Shown here piece after piece: positions 35,232 to 44,388 of a DNA stretch of 64,000 nucleotides. Each line of letters starts with the position of its first letter. Within the stretch, counting starts at the first letter, position 1. The position numbers and the translations under genes were made by a program. The notes below the pieces were generated by a model that saw nothing but the letters and a program-made list of their open reading frames with translations, did not search any database and was not told where the DNA came from. This DNA is from JANXXV01 sp038230275 (GTDB lineage Bacteria > Acidobacteriota > Terriglobia > Bryobacterales > Bryobacteraceae), in the NCBI GenBank assembly GCA_038230275.1, contig JBBRNO010000017.1:12099-76098 (forward strand), in the 5' to 3' direction.

Positions 35232-37511
35232 ATGTCCATTTCCTCACTCGTAGCTGCTCAAGAAATCGACGGCGCGGCCAAGAATCCCGGCCGGCGCCAG
35301 TTTCTGATTACCGCAGCCGGCGGCCTCGGCCTCGGCTTCTTCCTGCCTGAATTCTCCCGCGTTCCGGAGATGCTGGCGTCGGCCGGCATCCCCGGGCAGG
35401 TGAACACCTGGCTCAAGATTGGAACCGACAACACGGTCACGCTCACCATCGGCGCATCGGAAATGGGGCAAGGCTCCTTCTCTGCCCTGGCCCAGATTCT
35501 GGCCGAGGAATTAATGGTGGATTACTCGAAGGTAATTACCGTCCAAGGCGCGCCCAGCCTGGCGAATCCAGCCCCCGTTGGGGTGTCCATTAATACCGTG
35601 GGCAGCAGCGTGACGCGCACAAACTTCTGGAAAATGCGCGATGCCGGCGCTGCTGCGCGCGAAATGCTGGTGCAGGCCGCGATGAACCTCAAGGGTGATC
35701 CCGTTCGCGCGAACTATACCACGGCCGGCGGCGTGGTAAGCCACACCCCAACGTCTTCCAGTTGGGCTTACGGCTCCCTTGCCGATGCGGCCAGTGCGCT
35801 GCCGGTACCCACAAATGCACCGTTGGTTCCTGACAGCCAGTTCAAACTCATCGGGAAAACGCAGAACCGGTTCGACATTCCATCGAAGACTGACGGCAGC
35901 GCTAAATACGGCATCGATGTCCGGCTGCCTGGGATGGTCTACGCGATCATCAAACACGGACCGAGCTTCGGCGCAACGCTTGCGGGGACGCCGGCGGCGC
36001 GGAAAGGCTATCAGGTGGTCCCGGTTACGGTGGCCGCCGGCACGGGCCGCGGCACCGAAGTTACCGGCGCGGCGAACGCTGTCGCGGTGGTGGGTCCGAA
36101 TACCTGGGACACGTGGCAAGCGGCCAAGGCTCTAACGGTTTCCTGGACTCTGCCCGCCAACGTCTCCACGCTGAACAACGCGAACTTCATTGCCGACGGT
36201 CAGAAGCTTTTCACCACCGCGACGCCGTATGCGGCGGGCGCGGCCAATGGCCCAGGCACGGTTTTCACGGTGGAAGGCGATGCGGCGACGGCAAACGCCG
36301 CTATCGCCAGCGGCACAAAGGTGATCGACGTTCAATACACCCTGCCCTACGTCGCCCATGCCACCATGGAAGTGCTGAACTGCACAGTGGACTACGTGGC
36401 CGGAGTTCGCTGCGATATCTACGCACCCACCCAATCGGCGAAGTCGGTTCTCAGCCTGGCGGTCCAGCTGACTGGCCTTTCCCCGGCACAGATCACCGTT
36501 CACACCACTTATCTGGGCGGCGGACTGGGGCGGAAGGCAGAAGTGGACTTCGTGAGCCAGGCGATACAAGTGGGCATGGCCATCGGTAAGCCGGTCAAGC
36601 TGATGTGGCCGCGGGACGAGGACTTCCGCCGCGACCAATACCGTCCGATGGCTGTCATTCATGGCAGAGCATCGCTGGATAATTCCGGGAACATCGCAGG
36701 TTGGTCGTATCGCAATGTTTCGCCCTCCATCCTGGGGCAACGGGGAGCCCCAATGGGGCCGAAGGGCGACAGCCAGGGCATTGAAGGCGCGGCCAACCTT
36801 CCCTACAACATGGGCCCGCGGCTTACGGAATGGGTATCGCATCCGTCGCCGATTCCCGTGGGTTTCTGGCGATCGGTTGGCGCTTCCATCAACACGTTCG
36901 CGGTGGAGTGTTTCATTGATGAGCTGGCGGCGGCAGCCGGTCAGGATCCCAATCAATTCCGCCGTTCGAAGCTTACCGACCCGCGCTGGATTGCCGTATT
37001 GGACGCTGCCGCAAAGCTGGGCAACTGGACGTCGGCGCCGGCTTCGGGCCGCTTCCGGGGAATTGCCATCGGAACCGCTTTCAACAGCATTGTGGCTGAA
37101 GTGGTTGAGATTTCGTCGGTCACCGCCACCAGCCTGCGGGTCAACCGCGTCTCGTGCGCTATCGATTGCTACGTGTCGGTCAATCCCGGTCAGATTCAAG
37201 CGCAGCTGCAGGGCGGCGTGGTGCATGGCTTAAACGCCGCGCTTTACGGCCAGCAAACGTTCGTCAACGGCGCCGCGCAGGCTGGCAATTTCAACAAGAG
37301 CAGGATGATCCGCATGGGAGAGATGCCGCAGGTGGACATTACGATCATTCCTTCTCCGATTGCGGCCGACCGCACGCTGAACATCGGCGGGGTTGGTGAG
37401 CTGGGCGTGCCCACGTTCGCACCGGCTTTGGCCAACGCGTACTTCAAGGCAACCGGCAAACGCAAATACTCCTTGCCGTTCTTCCCGGGCGCCACCATGA
37501 GCGACCTCTAG
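35232..37511 (+). CDS. Molybdopterin-binding aldehyde/xanthine-oxidase-family large subunit, Tat-exported
   Basis: With the ATG at 35232 the protein has 759 residues, the size of IorB-type subunits. A Tat signal (NPGRRQFLITAAGGLGLG, about residues 18-35) implies export of the folded, cofactor-loaded enzyme with its small subunit. Conserved blocks include GASEMGQGSFSALAQILAEE, YLGGGLGRKAEVDFVSQA and the C-terminal GVGELG loop carrying the probable catalytic Glu. It hydroxylates an aldehyde or N-heterocycle; the substrate is not readable. XdhC and MocA-like genes follow at 3 bases and by overlap, supplying the mature cofactor. Confidence 0.92.
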   Translation: MSISSLVAAQEIDGAAKNPGRRQFLITAAGGLGLGFFLPEFSRVPEMLASAGIPGQVNTWLKIGTDNTVTLTIGASEMGQGSFSALAQILAEELMVDYSKVITVQGAPSLANPAPVGVSINTVGSSVTRTNFWKMRDAGAAAREMLVQAAMNLKGDPVRANYTTAGGVVSHTPTSSSWAYGSLADAASALPVPTNAPLVPDSQFKLIGKTQNRFDIPSKTDGSAKYGIDVRLPGMVYAIIKHGPSFGATLAGTPAARKGYQVVPVTVAAGTGRGTEVTGAANAVAVVGPNTWDTWQAAKALTVSWTLPANVSTLNNANFIADGQKLFTTATPYAAGAANGPGTVFTVEGDAATANAAIASGTKVIDVQYTLPYVAHATMEVLNCTVDYVAGVRCDIYAPTQSAKSVLSLAVQLTGLSPAQITVHTTYLGGGLGRKAEVDFVSQAIQVGMAIGKPVKLMWPRDEDFRRDQYRPMAVIHGRASLDNSGNIAGWSYRNVSPSILGQRGAPMGPKGDSQGIEGAANLPYNMGPRLTEWVSHPSPIPVGFWRSVGASINTFAVECFIDELAAAAGQDPNQFRRSKLTDPRWIAVLDAAAKLGNWTSAPASGRFRGIAIGTAFNSIVAEVVEISSVTATSLRVNRVSCAIDCYVSVNPGQIQAQLQGGVVHGLNAALYGQQTFVNGAAQAGNFNKSRMIRMGEMPQVDITIIPSPIAADRTLNIGGVGELGVPTFAPALANAYFKATGKRKYSLPFFPGATMSDL

Positions 37512-37514
37512 GCC

Positions 37515-38696
37515 ATGGACGAACTTGGCGCCATCCTCGACATGTGGCGGAGTCTCGAAGGCGCGAATCGGGACGCAGTACTGGCCACGGTAGTTCATGT
37601 GAAGGGCTCCGCCTATCGCCGGCCAGGGGCCCGGATGCTGCTGGTGCCGGACGGACGCCGCGTGGGATCGATCAGCGGCGGCTGTCTGGAAGGCGAGGTT
37701 TCGAAGCGCGCCTGGTGGTTCACCGAGGCGGGAGCCCCCGTGGTGCGCGTCTACGACACCAGCTCGGACGACGACGCAGTTTGGGAGTTCGGCCTCGGGT
37801 GCAATGGCGTGGTGCATGTACTGCTGGAACGCCTTGCATCCGCGGCCGCTCTGGAAACGCTGGAGTTCCTGGCTGCTCATCACTGCAGAAGCACACCGGG
37901 CAGTAGCACACCGGCTATCGTCGCCACTATCATCCGCGCGGCTGCTGGATTTGCCATTGGGGACCGGCTGCTGCTGGATGGCGGGGGGCGTCCCAGTGGC
38001 ACTCTGGCCGGTACCTGCATGGAAGAGGCAATCCTGAAACATGCCGCGGAAGCGCTGCGCTGCCGCGAGAGCCGTTTGATTCACCTGGAGGATATGCAGG
38101 TGTTCATCGAGTTGCTGGGCCCGCCGCAATCCCTGGTCATCTTTGGCGGCGGCCACGACGCTATTCCGCTGGTAGGCATCGCCGCCGAACTGGGTTGGGA
38201 TATTACGGTGGCCGATGGACGCCCCGCCTACACCTGTATGGAACGGTTCCCTGGCGCACGCCGCACTCGTCTGATGCGGGCTGAAAATCTGCTGGAGGGA
38301 ATCACCATTGGACCGGATACGGCGGTGGTGCTGATGACGCACAACTATCCGCTGGATGCCCGGCTTCTTCCGCGCATCCTTGCCGCTTGGCCGCGCTATC
38401 TGGGGCTGTTGGGACCACGGGTACGGACCGTGCGGCTGTTCGCCGAGCTTGGCCTTCCGATGCCCGGCTGGGTCCACGGCCCAGTGGGGCTGGACATCGG
38501 CTCAAACAACCCGGCTGCAATTGCAGTCTCGGTGGCTGCCGAAATTCAGGCGGCGCTCAATCAACGTTGCGGCGGGATGCTGAAGTACCGCGCGGGATCG
38601 ATCCACACTCCTGTTATGGAAGGGGGCACACCGCAGGCGCAGCGGAGCGAAGTGGTTCGGCCGAGCTTCTGCGAATCGGCGGTCAATGTCGCCTGA
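37515..38696 (+). CDS. XdhC/CoxI family molybdenum cofactor maturation protein
   Basis: A 393-residue protein with the N-terminal XdhC/CoxI domain (VKGSAYRRPGARMLLVPDGRR, then SISGGCLEGEV) and a C-terminal Rossmann-like domain starting at LVIFGGGHDAIPLVGIAAELGW. XdhC-type proteins bind the molybdenum cofactor, assist its sulfuration and hand it to the apo-hydroxylase. It begins 3 bases after the large-subunit gene and overlaps the next gene by 11 bp, so it is almost certainly dedicated to this enzyme. Confidence 0.93.
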   Translation: MDELGAILDMWRSLEGANRDAVLATVVHVKGSAYRRPGARMLLVPDGRRVGSISGGCLEGEVSKRAWWFTEAGAPVVRVYDTSSDDDAVWEFGLGCNGVVHVLLERLASAAALETLEFLAAHHCRSTPGSSTPAIVATIIRAAAGFAIGDRLLLDGGGRPSGTLAGTCMEEAILKHAAEALRCRESRLIHLEDMQVFIELLGPPQSLVIFGGGHDAIPLVGIAAELGWDITVADGRPAYTCMERFPGARRTRLMRAENLLEGITIGPDTAVVLMTHNYPLDARLLPRILAAWPRYLGLLGPRVRTVRLFAELGLPMPGWVHGPVGLDIGSNNPAAIAVSVAAEIQAALNQRCGGMLKYRAGSIHTPVMEGGTPQAQRSEVVRPSFCESAVNVA

Positions 38697-39309
38697 AATC
38701 CATACTGCGGCCATCGTGCTGGCGGCTGGGGAATCCTCGCGCATGGGCCAGGCCAAGCAGTTGCTGGGCTTCGGCGGGAAACCGCTGCTTCGGCATGCGG
38801 CTGAGGTGGCCCTGGCGTCCGGATGTTGGCCCGTGGTAGTAGTGCTGGGCGCTCGGGCGGAGTCCTTGCGTCCGGCTCTTGCCGGATTAGCGGTTGAGAT
38901 CACGGTCAATGAGCGATGGGAGGAAGGCATGGGCACCTCCATTCAGGCAGGCATTTGCGCATTGGCGGATCACGACGTCGACGGGGCGATCCTGATGTTG
39001 GCCGACCAGCCTTTCGTTTCCGCTGAATTTCTAAGCGGTCTTGTCCTGCGCCATCGGGAGACCGCAAAGAGCATTGTCGCCGCAAGCTACGAGGGTACCG
39101 CCGGCGTACCCGTTTTCTTTGCGCACGGCGCTTTTCCATTGCTGAGGGCGCTCAAGCCAGGCCAGGGTTGCAAGGGTGTGATCTTAGCCCATCAGCCCGA
39201 CGCACTGCTAGTGGATTGTCCTGAGGCCGCCATCTACATCGATACACCCGAAGATTACGCACTAGCCGCTGCCAGGCTTTGGCCAGCCCAGACAAAGCCA
39301 AAGCTCTGA
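38686..39309 (+). CDS. MocA-like molybdenum cofactor nucleotidyltransferase
   Basis: A 207-residue NTP transferase. LAAGESSRMGQAKQLLGFGGKPLLRHA is the nucleotide-binding signature, with a DQPF motif (LMLADQPFVSAEF) further on. MocA converts molybdopterin to the cytosine dinucleotide form needed by xanthine-oxidase-family enzymes without FAD subunit. A MobA (guanine) role is less likely in this context. The ATG lies within the end of the XdhC gene. The last 55 bases overlap the 3' end of the convergent receiver-like gene. Confidence 0.9.
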   Translation: MSPEIHTAAIVLAAGESSRMGQAKQLLGFGGKPLLRHAAEVALASGCWPVVVVLGARAESLRPALAGLAVEITVNERWEEGMGTSIQAGICALADHDVDGAILMLADQPFVSAEFLSGLVLRHRETAKSIVAASYEGTAGVPVFFAHGAFPLLRALKPGQGCKGVILAHQPDALLVDCPEAAIYIDTPEDYALAAARLWPAQTKPKL

Positions 39310-39641
39310 CGCACCTCAGGCATCGCGAAGGGAACGCGCAACGAATGAAATGCACCTGCGGCGGCCAGCACCGGCCACGGAGTGGCGTCGGCAAAGCGCG
39401 TGCACACAATCAGCTTGGCGCCAGGAGCCGCGGTGCAAATTGCGCCGATCACATCAACTGGAGCGATTTTCGATTCGGCGGGGTGGAAAACTACCGCGAC
39501 GATATTACACTGTTCACGCACAATCTTCAAAGCCACTACGTTCCGGACGCGCGTCAGCGACCACCCGTACACGTGCGCAGCGGCCGAGAGGATGCGGATT
39601 TCTATAGGGCCCGGACTGAAAACAACGATTGTAGCGGGCAT
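39255..39641 (-). CDS. Stand-alone receiver-like protein lacking phospho-acceptor
   Basis: About 128 residues following the fold pattern of response-regulator receivers: TIVVFSPGPIEIRIL, NIVAVVFHPAES, AKLIVCTRF, AAAGAFHSLRVPF. The acidic pair is replaced by Ser-Pro, the phosphorylated Asp by His, and the conserved Lys by Val or Arg, so phosphorylation is not expected. AAGGAA upstream of the ATG at 39641 supports this start over 39686. It converges with, and overlaps, the MocA-like gene. It may act as a binding module; the alternative is a spurious frame, as only pattern resemblance supports it. Confidence 0.5.
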   Translation of the reverse strand: MPATIVVFSPGPIEIRILSAAAHVYGWSLTRVRNVVALKIVREQCNIVAVVFHPAESKIAPVDVIGAICTAAPGAKLIVCTRFADATPWPVLAAAGAFHSLRVPFAMPEVRQSFGFVWAGQSLAAASA

Positions 39642-39827
39642 TCTTTCCTTATCGGCGTGCATTTGAAAGGCCAAGGCGATTAACACACTTTTCGGCCTGT
39701 CTGAATGGAATTCTGCGGGTTTTCACCCAACTTGGCGGCGGAGTGCGCACAGCCATGCCGAACCGCGCAGCGGATGCTTTGGCGCTGCGCGTGCATTCAT
39801 TTCGGCTTGAGACCAGACTTAGAATCG

Positions 39828-42500
39828 GTGATTTCACAAGAGAGTGCGGCTGCTTGGTGGGAAATCACGGCGCAAGAGACGGCGCAGAGGCTGGCGACGG
39901 ACCTGGCGGCCGGTCTCTCCGCGGAAGAAGCCGTAAAGCGCGCTGCCGTTTACGGGCCGAACTCAATCAAAGAAGGAAGAAGCAGGGGACCGTGGCGTAT
40001 TTTCGCCGCTCAGTTCGCCGACTTCATGATTGTGGTGCTGCTTGCCGCGGGCGTCCTGGCAGGATTTCTGGGAGAGCCGGCGGACACGGCCGCGATCCTG
40101 GCCATCGTGATCTTGAACGCGGTCATCGGCTTCACGCAGGAATACCGTGCTGAACGTGCCATCACAGCGTTGCGGCGGATGGCCGCTCCTCAGGCGCGCG
40201 CCCTGCGTAGCGGCGAAGCGGTGACAATTCCAGCGGCGGGCTTGGTTCCGGGCGACATCGTGTTGATGGAAGCCGGAAACCTGGTGCCGGCCGACCTGCG
40301 CATTTGCGAAGCAGCGGAACTCACAATCGATGAATCGTCACTGACTGGCGAATCGCAGCCGGTGGAAAAGAGCATCAGTCCAGTGACGGCTAATCCGCCG
40401 GAAGGGCTCTCTTTGGGCGACCGGACGTGCGTCGCTTATAAAGGCACTATCGTCACGCATGGACGCGGCCGGGGAATCATTACCGCTTCGGGAATGGATA
40501 CCGAATTGGGCCGCATCGCGGGCCTGCTCGACCGGCCAACCGATATTAGAACTCCGCTACAGAAACGTCTGGCGCAGTTCGGAAAATATCTGGCGATGGG
40601 TGCGCTGGCGATCTGTGCCATTATCTTCGCCGCCGGCTTGCAGAGTGGCGTGCCGCTGGTGCGCATGTTTCTAACCGCCGTAAGCTTGGCCGTGGCGGCG
40701 ATTCCGGAAGCGCTTCCGGCGGTGGTTACCATAGCCCTGGCGCTGGGGGCACGGCGTATGCTGCGGGCCCACACACTGGTGAGGCGATTGCCCGCAGTGG
40801 AAACATTGGGTTCGGTGACTTACATCTGTTCCGACAAGACGGGCACACTCACGCAGAACCGAATGCGTCTTACATCCATCTACGCCGATGGCAAGGAATT
40901 CGCCGACTGGCAGGGAGTCGGCAACGGAGAACCTTGGAAAACTCTTTTCACAGCGCTCGCCTTAAACAACGACGCCACGGGAAATGGATATGGCGACCCC
41001 ACCGAAGTGGCTCTGCTGGAGGCGGCCGCCCAAGCGGGCTACGACAGGACGGTACTGCAGCAGAGCCTGCCGCGCGTAGCCGAAGAAGCCTTCAATTCCG
41101 CACGCAGGAGGATGACGACGCTGCACCGGTCCGCCGGGGCGGCCATGGCCTTTACGAAAGGAGCGCCAGAGGCCGTTTTACCCCATTGCGCCAAGGCGCT
41201 TCACTCCAGCGGCGAGGTTGTGTTCGACCAACCCGCGATGAATGCCGTGGCCGGGCGGATGGCTGCCGGGGGCTTGCGCGTAATGGCGATTGCCTATCGC
41301 CGGTTTCTCTCGGTCCCCTCTCTTCCGGTACCTTCAGGCGCGGAACTTGAAAATCCGGGAGAGCCGGGGACTGCAGCGAATCCGCTGGTCTTTCTTGGGC
41401 TGGTAGGGTTGATGGATCCGCCGCGCAAGGAAGCGCAGGACGCGGTCGCGGTTTGCCGGCAGGCTGGAATAGTTCCAGTGATGATCACGGGCGATCATCC
41501 GGCAACGGCCCAGGCGATTGCCGGGCAGTTGGGCATTCTGGCGGCCGGCGGGGTGGTGATGACGGGCGCTGAACTGGAGCGGCTGAGCGCGGCGGAACTG
41601 GAAATCCAAGTGATGACCGTGCGGGTTTACGCGCGGGTGGACCCGGCGCAGAAGTTGCGCATTGTGGAAGCGCTGCAAAAGCGCGGCGAATTCGTGGCCA
41701 TGACCGGCGACGGAGTCAACGACGCGCCTGCCCTGCAACAGGCCGATATCGGCATTGCCATGGGCAAGGGCGGGACAGATGTCGCCCGCCAAGCGGCTGA
41801 TCTGGTGCTGCTTGACGACAATTTCGCTACCATCGTCGCGGCCACGCGCGAGGGCCGGCATATCTACGACAACATCCGGAAATTTGTTAGTTTCGTAATG
41901 TCGAGCAATTCGGCGGAAATCTGGACCATTTTCCTGGCGCCGATGCTGGGGCTGCCGGTACCATTGCTGCCGATCCACATTCTTTGGATCAATCTGGTGA
42001 CCGATGGACTGCCGGGGCTGGCGCTGACGAGCGAGCCGCAGGAAGGGTCGATCATGCGCCGTCCGCCACGGCCCCCTAGCGAGAGCCTGTTCGCCGGCGG
42101 TCTTTGGCAGCATGTGGTATGGGTGGGGCTACTGATCGCCGGACTGTCGCTGTTTTCGCAGGCCTACGCAATGCAAACCGGTTCCGCGCACTGGCAGACC
42201 ATGATCTTCACCGTGCTGACGCTTTCGCAGATGGCCAACGTGATGACGGCGCGGTCCGAGGTGGAATCCTTTTGGAGCCTGGGCCTGTTCACCAACCTTC
42301 CACTGCTGGGCGCCGTCACACTGACCTTCGTAATGCAGATGGCGGCCATCTACTTTCCGCCGCTGCAACGAATCCTGCGGACGGCACCGCTGAGCGCCAG
42401 CGAACTGGCCTTCGCGCTGGGTCTGTGCGCCCTGGTGTTCATAGCCGTGGAAATAGAGAAGTGGCTGATCCGCAAGCGGTGGATTTACGCAAACCGATGA
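39828..42500 (+). CDS. Type II P-type ATPase, Ca2+-pump-like
   Basis: With the GTG at 39828 the protein has 890 residues, the usual size; an ATG at 39705 would add 41 residues that do not resemble the family. TGES (173-176), the phosphorylated Asp336 in DKTGTLT, the hinge MTGDGVNDAPAL and ten predicted membrane helices are present. PEALPAVVTIALALG in helix 4, SSNSAEIWTIF in helix 5 and NLVTDGLP in helix 6 resemble the Ca2+ ligands of SERCA/PMR1-type pumps. It probably exports Ca2+ or Mn2+ across the inner membrane. Its gene is divergent from the receiver-like protein and followed by a UspA gene. Confidence 0.92.
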   Translation: MISQESAAAWWEITAQETAQRLATDLAAGLSAEEAVKRAAVYGPNSIKEGRSRGPWRIFAAQFADFMIVVLLAAGVLAGFLGEPADTAAILAIVILNAVIGFTQEYRAERAITALRRMAAPQARALRSGEAVTIPAAGLVPGDIVLMEAGNLVPADLRICEAAELTIDESSLTGESQPVEKSISPVTANPPEGLSLGDRTCVAYKGTIVTHGRGRGIITASGMDTELGRIAGLLDRPTDIRTPLQKRLAQFGKYLAMGALAICAIIFAAGLQSGVPLVRMFLTAVSLAVAAIPEALPAVVTIALALGARRMLRAHTLVRRLPAVETLGSVTYICSDKTGTLTQNRMRLTSIYADGKEFADWQGVGNGEPWKTLFTALALNNDATGNGYGDPTEVALLEAAAQAGYDRTVLQQSLPRVAEEAFNSARRRMTTLHRSAGAAMAFTKGAPEAVLPHCAKALHSSGEVVFDQPAMNAVAGRMAAGGLRVMAIAYRRFLSVPSLPVPSGAELENPGEPGTAANPLVFLGLVGLMDPPRKEAQDAVAVCRQAGIVPVMITGDHPATAQAIAGQLGILAAGGVVMTGAELERLSAAELEIQVMTVRVYARVDPAQKLRIVEALQKRGEFVAMTGDGVNDAPALQQADIGIAMGKGGTDVARQAADLVLLDDNFATIVAATREGRHIYDNIRKFVSFVMSSNSAEIWTIFLAPMLGLPVPLLPIHILWINLVTDGLPGLALTSEPQEGSIMRRPPRPPSESLFAGGLWQHVVWVGLLIAGLSLFSQAYAMQTGSAHWQTMIFTVLTLSQMANVMTARSEVESFWSLGLFTNLPLLGAVTLTFVMQMAAIYFPPLQRILRTAPLSASELAFALGLCALVFIAVEIEKWLIRKRWIYANR

Positions 42501-42512
42501 CTCCTGTATGAT
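42484..42512 (+). promoter_or_regulatory. Possible promoter of the UspA gene
   Basis: TTTACG (42484-42489), a 17-base spacer and TATGAT (42507-42512) are positioned 40 bases before the UspA ATG. The -35 half lies inside the end of the ATPase gene. It is a moderate match to sigma-70 boxes. Confidence 0.4.
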
Positions 42513-42550
42513 ATGGTCTCAAAACTGCATAGCGAGCCGATGAGGAACCA

Positions 42551-43402
42551 ATGCTTCCATTTCGAAAGATTCTGTTTCCGGTCGATTATTCTGGGCCTTG
42601 CCTGGCTGCCGCGCCTCATGTGAAAGCGATGGTAGAGACGTATCAAGCGGAACTTACGCTGATACACTCGTACGGACTTGGACCCATCGCCTACAGCGAA
42701 CTGATGGTGGCCGACCCCGAGTTGCCGGAGCGAATAAGGCCGATGGAAGCGAACCGGCTGGAGAAATTTGCCGCTGAGGTGTTTCCGGATCAAACCGTTG
42801 AAACCTTCGTGGAACAGGGCGAGGCTGGTTCAGTGATTCACCACTTCGTTCAGCACCAGGGCACCGATCTGGTGATGATCCCGGCCCAGGGTCACGGCGC
42901 GCTCCGCAGGTTACTGCTGGGATCGGTGACGGCGAAAGTGCTGCACGATGTTAGCGCCGCGGTCTGGACGGGAACGGCATCCAGCCTGACCTGCCGGCCG
43001 GAATATCACTCGATCGTGTGTGCGCTGGATGAGAGCGAAGAAGCCGAAGCCATTCTGATGGCGGCCGCAGCCTTCGCCCGTCAGTTTGGCGCGCAACTAT
43101 ATCTGGTGCATTGCGTGGAATTACCCACAATGGCGTTGGAGATCGATGTCAGTTCGTTCCGCCGCGCAATTATCGAGTCGGCAGACGGGAAGCTGCGAGA
43201 GCTGAAGAGCAGGCTGGGCGTTGACGCACCGCATTACGTGACCGACGAAATCATGATCGACGGCATACGGAAAGAGGCCCTGCGTGTGAACGCGGACCTG
43301 GTGATTGTGGGCCGCGGCCGCTCTCAGGGATTACTGAGCGGCCTGTGGTCTCGGATGTACTCCTTGATTCAAGAGGCGCCGTGCCCGGTAATGAGCATCT
43401 GA
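42551..43402 (+). CDS. Tandem UspA-domain universal stress protein
   Basis: A 283-residue protein of two UspA domains (about 1-145 and 150-283). The first begins LPFRKILFPVDYSG and has the loop MIPAQGHGALRRLLLGSVTAKVL, close to the ATP-binding G-X2-G-X9-G-S/T pattern. The second begins HSIVCALDESEEAEA and ends with VGRGRSQGLLSGLWSRMYSLI, a looser version. Such proteins bind ATP and respond to starvation or stress, without a single defined role. GAGG stands just upstream of the ATG. It is 50 bases downstream of the P-type ATPase gene, perhaps functionally linked to ion stress. Confidence 0.9.
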   Translation: MLPFRKILFPVDYSGPCLAAAPHVKAMVETYQAELTLIHSYGLGPIAYSELMVADPELPERIRPMEANRLEKFAAEVFPDQTVETFVEQGEAGSVIHHFVQHQGTDLVMIPAQGHGALRRLLLGSVTAKVLHDVSAAVWTGTASSLTCRPEYHSIVCALDESEEAEAILMAAAAFARQFGAQLYLVHCVELPTMALEIDVSSFRRAIIESADGKLRELKSRLGVDAPHYVTDEIMIDGIRKEALRVNADLVIVGRGRSQGLLSGLWSRMYSLIQEAPCPVMSI

Positions 43403-44026
43403 GCGGCGCTGGCAGGAACTCCGTTCCGCGGCTGGCGCGGCCTAGGATTGCTCCAGGAGTGTGCGCGATTTTGCGCAGCCCTTGCCCCTAATCTGCTTGC
43501 CCTCACTCAAGGGGCGACCTGAACGCCGGCTGCTAGGCAGTGTGAACAAACCTCATCTTGAAGCTATCGTGGTCGACAGGGATTGGTCGCGCCGCCCTAT
43601 TACGTCGAACTCAACCGCTTAGCGGTAGGGGGTGCCAGAGAAGCATGGAGGTGACTGGCAGGAAGGTGTGTCCCGGCTAGAGAAGCACTGGGATCAAACT
43701 GAAAAAAGGAAGCCTACATCAACTTCGACGAAAAAGAGCCCAAAGAAGCCCTCCAGCACCCACGCTTCATCGAATAAAATCTGCACACGGATAGTCCATC
43801 CCATCCAACTTGTTTACCCCAGCCATTTGAACCAACCGAGTCACGCTAATAATCACGATCACTGGAAAGTTTGACCAATCGACAAGTTAGCGTCAACCAC
43901 TTACAGTGAAACAGGAAACAGGCGCCACTTTCCCAATGCTACAAACGGCAGGAATGGAGGGAGTCCGCAGTGGCGTTCCTTCTCCCTGGCCCGCTTGGGC
44001 GAAAGGCTTCGAAAAGAGAGGAATCA
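43403..44026. other. Long intergenic stretch, no supported gene
   Basis: About 620 bases. An 80-codon open frame (43632-43874) is rich in Lys/Ser/Thr and has no family resemblance; I consider it spurious. From about 43690 the DNA becomes A/C-rich and unlike the surrounding genes. No repeat or RNA is recognised. Confidence 0.3.
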
Positions 44027-44347
44027 ATGCGAGTTACGATAGCACACGAGAAAGGCCAGCAGGAGGCGCAGCGGATTGTGGATCAGTCGGCGCAAGAGCT
44101 GATTCAGAGCGTGGCCGCCGGGCCGGTGAAGATTCTGGACCCGGTAAAGAGCTGGGACGGCAATACGATGACGTTTTCCTTTCGCGGGAAAATGGGGCTG
44201 TTCGGCGCAACGGTTCGCGGCACAGTAGAGGTGAACGAAAAAGACGTCACGATTGACGTGGAACTGCCGGGAATGGTGAAGAAGTTCGTCGCCGAAGACA
44301 AGATTCGGGCTGCGCTCGAAACCAAGGCAAAAGGGCTCTTGGCATAA
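44027..44347 (+). CDS. Polyhydroxyalkanoic acid granule-region family protein
   Basis: A 106-residue protein resembling the PHA_gran_rgn family (putative polyhydroxyalkanoic acid system protein). The pattern MRVTIAHEKGQQEAQRIV, then MTFSFRGKMGLFGATVRGTVEVNEKDVTIDVELPG, is typical. AGAGGAA precedes the ATG at 44027, so I reject the in-frame start at 43970. The family is named from its genomic context elsewhere; no polymer genes are near here and its function is unknown. The HDOD gene follows 41 bases later on the same strand. Confidence 0.82.
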   Translation: MRVTIAHEKGQQEAQRIVDQSAQELIQSVAAGPVKILDPVKSWDGNTMTFSFRGKMGLFGATVRGTVEVNEKDVTIDVELPGMVKKFVAEDKIRAALETKAKGLLA

Positions 44348-44388
44348 TCGAGGCGGCAAGCCGGGATTCTTGCCGATAAGAGACGTAT

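Noticed and set aside
39705..39827. Upstream ATG extension of the P-type ATPase
   Set aside because: The extra 41 residues are Cys/Arg-rich and unlike family N termini; the GTG at 39828 gives the standard length.
43632..43874. 80-codon Lys/Ser-rich frame
   Set aside because: Composition unlike neighbouring proteins, no ribosome binding site, no motif.
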